NCBI GenBank assembly: GCA_005776475.1
Contig: SXPB01000179.1
Coordinates: forward strand, 1 to 42,078
DNA from: Planctomycetia bacterium
GTDB taxonomy: Bacteria > Planctomycetota > UBA1135 > UBA2386
Reading direction: 5' to 3'
DNA length: 42,078 nt
The first letter of the stretch is position 1, and the number at the start of each line of letters is the position of its first letter. Made by a program: the position numbers and the translations under genes. Shown here one piece after another: positions 37,986-42,078 of the stretch. The notes below the pieces were generated by a model. The model was not told the origin of the DNA, ran no database searches, and saw only the letters and a program-made list of their open reading frames with translations.

Positions 37986-38900
37986 TCAGTTCGTCGCGTC
38001 GGCAGCGACCACCGGGTTGCGCAACACGCCAAGCCCTTCGACTTCGACTTCGCAGACGTCGCCCGCCTTCAGGTAGATCGGCGGCTTGCGGAAGCAGCCC
38101 ACGCCCGGCGGCGTGCCGGTGGCGATCACGTCGCCCGGTTCGAGCGTGATGTCGGCGCTGATCGATGCGATCAGCTGCGGCACGTTGAACACGAGCTGGT
38201 TGGTGTTCGAGTCCTGCATCGTCGTGCCGTTCAACCGCAGCCGGATGCGCAGCACGTGCGGATCCGGGATCTCGTCGGTGGTCGCCACGAACGGCCCGAA
38301 TGGCGCCAACGTGTCGCACGACTTGCCGCGTTGCCACTGGCCGTCGGCGAACTGGAAGTCGCGCGCCGAGACGTCGTGCAGGTTGCAGTAGCCGAGCACG
38401 TGCCGCATCGCGTCGGCTTCCGCGACGCGCGCCGCGCGCCGGCCGATCACCACGCCGAGCTCGGCCTCGAAGTCGGTCTGCGTGCTGCCGCGCGGGATGC
38501 GGATCGGTCCCTCCGGTCGCTGCACGCAGGTGACGAACTTGCTGAACAACAGCGGGCGCTTCGGCAGTTCGGCGTTCTGTTCGGCGGCGTGGTCGCGGTA
38601 GTTGAGCCCGATGCACAGGATCTTGCCGGGCCGCGGCACCGGCGCGTGCAGCTGCACGGCACTCCGCAGCAGCACCGCACCGGCCGCTCGCCACCGTTCA
38701 CGTTGGCCGGCGTCAGCGGCGCGCCCCACGGCAGCGCGCGCTGCCGCCAGGAACGGATGCGCCAGGTCGTAGGCGTCGTTGGGTTGCCCCCGCGCCGGCA
38801 AAGCCAGGGTCGGATGGGCGAGGTCGAGCACGGTGTCGGCATCGAGCAGGGCACCGGGCCGAACGAGAGAAGACGACGTGGCGAAGGCGACGAGTTTCAC
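37986..38900 (-). CDS. Fumarylacetoacetate hydrolase family protein
   Basis: ILCIGLNYRDHAAEQNAELPKRPLLFSKFV, DFEAELGVVIGRRA, YCNLHDVSARDFQF, GDVIATGTPPGVG. Probable GTG start at 38900. Confidence 0.92.
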   Translation of the reverse strand: MKLVAFATSSSLVRPGALLDADTVLDLAHPTLALPARGQPNDAYDLAHPFLAAARAAVGRAADAGQRERWRAAGAVLLRSAVQLHAPVPRPGKILCIGLNYRDHAAEQNAELPKRPLLFSKFVTCVQRPEGPIRIPRGSTQTDFEAELGVVIGRRAARVAEADAMRHVLGYCNLHDVSARDFQFADGQWQRGKSCDTLAPFGPFVATTDEIPDPHVLRIRLRLNGTTMQDSNTNQLVFNVPQLIASISADITLEPGDVIATGTPPGVGCFRKPPIYLKAGDVCEVEVEGLGVLRNPVVAADATN

Positions 38901-39045
38901 GCGGCCGACAAGCGGACTGCATCGGCCGGCGGCGCGCAACCGCGGATCGACGGGCGGCTTCGGGCGGCGACGGTTGCTGGCCGGCACACCCCCGAAATCC
39001 GCAACTTCCTGCCACACCACGCTGCGGATTCCGGCTGACCTGGGC

Positions 39046-41364
39046 ATGCACCCCACTCCCGCCCTCGTCCTCCTCCTCGCCGCCGCGCTAGGCGCCCAAG
39101 AGACCCAGAATCCACCGAAGATCCCGCGCCAGCCGTCCGGCGGTCGCGAGGCCCCGGCGGTGACTTCGGAGGTCCAGATTCCCGATGCACCCATGCCGTT
39201 GGGGATGCCGACGCCCGCCCTCGCCGAGCCCGCGGCGCCGATGGCGGCCGACGCGACGATCCCGGCCTTTCCGGTGCGCGAAGACCGCGTTCGGTTCGAT
39301 CGCGGTGCCGATGGCACGCTGTGGGCAGCCGCGGCGGGCTGGAAGGCATCGTTCGACGGCACGGCGGCGACGTTCGTGCCCTTCCTCGGCAGCACGGCCC
39401 CGACCAACTACCCCGCTCGCTTCGCCGTGAGCAGCGTGCACGCCGGCGGCGTTGCGATCGAAGTGAGCGACGGCGTCGCCACCGAGCAGGGCCAGACGAT
39501 TTCGATCGGCCGCGGCGGCATGGTCGAGCAGTACGTGGCGTCGACGGCCGGCATCGAGCAAAAGTTCGTCTTCGATCGACTGCCCACACGCGGCCTCGTC
39601 GCTGTCACGATCGGCGTCGATAGTGGCTACGCGGTGACCGCCGAGAACGGTGGCTACCGATTCACCTGCGCGCACGGTTCGTTCACCTACGGTACCGCGA
39701 CGGCGTTCGACGCGAACGGCCGCAGCACGCCGGTCGCCAGCGAATGGACCGGCAACGCGATCCGGCTCACGGTGCCGGAGTCGTTCGTCGCCAACGCGAG
39801 CCTGCCGCTCGTGATCGATCCGCTGATCGGCAACACCAGCATGGTGTTCGGCCCGTCAACGCAGCTGATCGAAGCGACCGACATCGCCTTCGATGCGTCG
39901 CTGAACGAATACCTCGCCGTGCGCGAACAGGCCTTCAGCCTCGCGGACAGCGACGTCTACGCGCAGCGGTTCGACGCGGCCATGCAGCCGATCGGCGGTC
40001 CCCTGACCATCGACTTCTCGGGTACGTCGTGGCGCGCTTGCCGCATCGCCGGGCTCAACCTCTACAACAAGTTCCTGATCGTCGCCGAGTGCCAGGTGGG
40101 CGCGAACGCGACCTACGTCGCGGGTCGCATCGTCGATGCGAACGGGTGGACGCTGGGCTCGACTTTCGACATCGAACACGGCGCGGTCGCCTGCTCGAGC
40201 CCCGACGTCGGCGGCGATCCGAGTTTGATCGGGCCAGTGTTCTGGACCGTCGTCTACGAGCGCCACTACTCCGCCAACGACCACGACGTCGTCATCCGCC
40301 AAGTGCAGTCCGATGCGGTCCTGCGCGGCACGTCGTACACCAGCATCGGCACGTCCGTCGATAATGAACGCGCGCCGGTGATCTCGAACTCGAACGGTGC
40401 CGACGGCTCGTTCTCGACCCAACGGTGGTGCATCGCGTTCTGGCGTGACCTCGGCTTCAACACCACCATTCGCACCTCGACCGTGGCCTGGGACGGCGTC
40501 GTCGATCCCGTGCAAACGGTGAGCGGCGGCTACCCGGTGCAGGACTCCGCCGATCTGACGGTCTCGTCGCCGACGCTGGCGTCGATGGGGCGCAACTTCA
40601 TGGTCGCGACGACGCGCTACAGCTATGTGTTCAATCTCAAGCACATCCACGCCGCGGTCGTCGGCAACGGCGTCGTGGTCGCCCCGCTCACCGAGGCGAT
40701 CGACTACAACACCGAGCAGGGCTGCCCAGTCGCCGACACCGACGGCCGTCGCTTCGCGCTCGCCTACACCCGGCGCCCCACGCTGGCGAACCCCTACTAC
40801 TACCTCGCGACCCACGACCTCGTCGGCAGCACTCTGGTGTTGCGTGAAGTGCGGTCCATCGGTCCCTCGTCCAACCTCGAATGCCGCCATTCGCTGTGCT
40901 CCGAGATCTCCGGCGGTGCGGGGCGGCAGCGTCGCTACGGCGGCTTGTGGGTCGAGCGCACCGCCGCAGGTGACCTGGTGCACGCCGCGAACTACGCCGG
41001 CGTGGCGAGCCCCGGCGGCGCCACCATTCGCCCAACCGGCTGCGGCACCTTCGGCATCACGGTGCCGGCCCACTACGACTTCGCCGCGATCGGTGGCTCG
41101 ATCCACATCGACGCGACCAACAACACCGGCCTGATGGGCTGGGGCTTCGGCGTCCCGGTGTCGGCGCCACTGCCCGGCTGCGGCGCTTGCATGATCGGCA
41201 CCACGGCCGACGCCATCCTGGTCGGCGCAACACTCGACATTCCGGTGCCGTTCAACGTCAACCTCGTTGGCGCCCTGTTCGCTTGCCAGTCGTTCCGCAT
41301 CGGCTTTGGCACTTGCCTCGGCGACTTCGAGTTCAGCGACACGGTCGATGTGACGATCCGCTGA
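39046..41364 (+). CDS. Large secreted protein of unknown function; same family as the left-edge CDS; C-terminal module shared with other secreted proteins
   Basis: Signal peptide MHPTPALVLLLAAALGAQ; GADGTLWAAAAGWKASFDGTAATFVPFLGSTAPTNYPARFAVS parallels the 1-502 product; central repeat-like region; C-terminal LVGATLDIPVPFNVNLVGALFACQSFRIG. Confidence 0.82.
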   Translation: MHPTPALVLLLAAALGAQETQNPPKIPRQPSGGREAPAVTSEVQIPDAPMPLGMPTPALAEPAAPMAADATIPAFPVREDRVRFDRGADGTLWAAAAGWKASFDGTAATFVPFLGSTAPTNYPARFAVSSVHAGGVAIEVSDGVATEQGQTISIGRGGMVEQYVASTAGIEQKFVFDRLPTRGLVAVTIGVDSGYAVTAENGGYRFTCAHGSFTYGTATAFDANGRSTPVASEWTGNAIRLTVPESFVANASLPLVIDPLIGNTSMVFGPSTQLIEATDIAFDASLNEYLAVREQAFSLADSDVYAQRFDAAMQPIGGPLTIDFSGTSWRACRIAGLNLYNKFLIVAECQVGANATYVAGRIVDANGWTLGSTFDIEHGAVACSSPDVGGDPSLIGPVFWTVVYERHYSANDHDVVIRQVQSDAVLRGTSYTSIGTSVDNERAPVISNSNGADGSFSTQRWCIAFWRDLGFNTTIRTSTVAWDGVVDPVQTVSGGYPVQDSADLTVSSPTLASMGRNFMVATTRYSYVFNLKHIHAAVVGNGVVVAPLTEAIDYNTEQGCPVADTDGRRFALAYTRRPTLANPYYYLATHDLVGSTLVLREVRSIGPSSNLECRHSLCSEISGGAGRQRRYGGLWVERTAAGDLVHAANYAGVASPGGATIRPTGCGTFGITVPAHYDFAAIGGSIHIDATNNTGLMGWGFGVPVSAPLPGCGACMIGTTADAILVGATLDIPVPFNVNLVGALFACQSFRIGFGTCLGDFEFSDTVDVTIR

Positions 41365-41413
41365 TAGCGGCTTCCGGAGCGTTGGCAACGACGCCTCCGC
41401 CGACGCGGCAACG

Positions 41414-41439
41414 CCGGCAACCGAGCACCCGGTTGCCGG
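41414..41439. terminator. Strong hairpin between convergent genes (terminator-like, no U tract)
   Basis: Perfect 10-bp arms CCGGCAACCG / CGGTTGCCGG with 6-nt loop AGCACC, located between the stop of the 39046-41364 CDS and the stop of the LUD-domain CDS. Confidence 0.5.
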
Positions 41440-41572
41440 TGGACCAGGTTCGGACGACACTGCTCCCGCCCATGCCCGACGGCACCGGGCTGCCGAAGGC
41501 GAACAGGCCGACCCGCTTCGAGGAACCGGCTTTTCCCGACGAGGAACGTCGGCGGCATCCGTGGCGGCGAAC

Positions 41573-42078
41573 TCAAACGTCTTCGACGAGCACGACGTGC
41601 ATCGCTTTCGGTCCGTGCACGCCCACGACCAGCGTGAGTTCGATGTCCGCGGTGCGCGACGGTCCGGTCACGAACGTGATCGTGCGGGCGACCGGCGCGC
41701 CGTCCGTTCCCTGCAGCGCCGCAAACGCGTCGCCGAGCGTGCCACTGAGGCGCGAACAGGGCAGCACGGCGATGTGCAACGCCGGCAGCAACGAAGCCAG
41801 GCGACTCTGCTCCTGCGAAGACAGCAACACCAGGGTGCCGGTCTCGGCGATGCCGTGCTGTGCGAAGGTGACGCCGGCGTCGGCGGCGAGCAGTTCGTCG
41901 CGCGGTGCATCGGGCAGCAGTTGCACGCCGGTTGGCCACGCGTTGGCGAACGTGACCAGTTCCGGCGCGTCGCTGAGCGCCACGCGCTTCGCCCCCGCCG
42001 CGACGAGCAGTTCGCGCACGCGCGCGCCGGCAGCGGCGAGACCGCGCACGCGATCGACGCGACCACCGATCTTCGTCA
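41573..42078 (-). CDS. LUD-domain (LutC-like) protein, C-terminal part; runs off right edge
   Basis: VTFAQHGIAETGTLVLLSSQEQSRLASLLPALHIAVLPCSRL...TFVTGPSRTADIELTLVVGVHGPKAMHVVLVED; frame remains open to the window edge (TKIGGRVDRVRGL). Confidence 0.85.
   Translation of the reverse strand, partial: TKIGGRVDRVRGLAAAGARVRELLVAAGAKRVALSDAPELVTFANAWPTGVQLLPDAPRDELLAADAGVTFAQHGIAETGTLVLLSSQEQSRLASLLPALHIAVLPCSRLSGTLGDAFAALQGTDGAPVARTITFVTGPSRTADIELTLVVGVHGPKAMHVVLVEDV

Noticed and set aside
37986-39407. 473-aa version of the FAH-family ORF
   Set aside because: N-terminal extension overlaps the divergent secreted-protein gene and is low complexity; GTG at 38900 gives the expected FAH N-terminus (KLVAFATSS).
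1-42078. Search for CRISPR arrays, transposases/IS ends, prophage genes, tRNA/rRNA
   Set aside because: No regularly spaced direct repeats, no transposase/integrase motifs, and no tRNA or rRNA signatures recognised by eye; small tRNA-like elements cannot be fully excluded without software.

Overview
High-GC bacterial window of about 42 kb, densely coded. It is possibly from Planctomycetota; this is inference only. The long overlapping antisense ORFs in the track are mostly GC artefacts. I support about 24 real coding regions. Highlight (about 18.0-28.0 kb): a divergent locus with an acyl-AMP ligase on the minus strand facing a translationally coupled operon. That operon encodes a TauD-family Fe(II)/2-oxoglutarate oxygenase resembling ScoE/Rv0097 isonitrile synthases, an FcoT-type (Rv0098/ScoD-like) thioesterase, and a giant type I PKS (ACP-KS-AT-DH-ER-KR-ACP). 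The enzyme set matches the isonitrile-forming core of actinobacterial isonitrile lipopeptide clusters, but the NRPS is replaced by a highly reducing PKS with an N-terminal ACP. I propose it is an isonitrile-primed polyketide/fatty-acid pathway. Other notable points: a DUF4011/DUF3320-type helicase-nuclease gene cut by one in-frame TAA inside a conserved motif; a C-terminal module shared by otherwise unrelated secreted proteins; paralogous secreted proteins at both window ends; a candidate structured ncRNA with a TTGACA promoter in an unusually long convergent intergenic gap; an eboE-like gene coupled to an ABC exporter; a degenerate HD-GYP protein; and an SDR/FAH/LutC-like set suggesting deoxysugar-acid catabolism to pyruvate plus lactate. 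No CRISPR array, tRNA, rRNA or transposase was seen. All homology statements are from recognised motifs and recall, not database searches.
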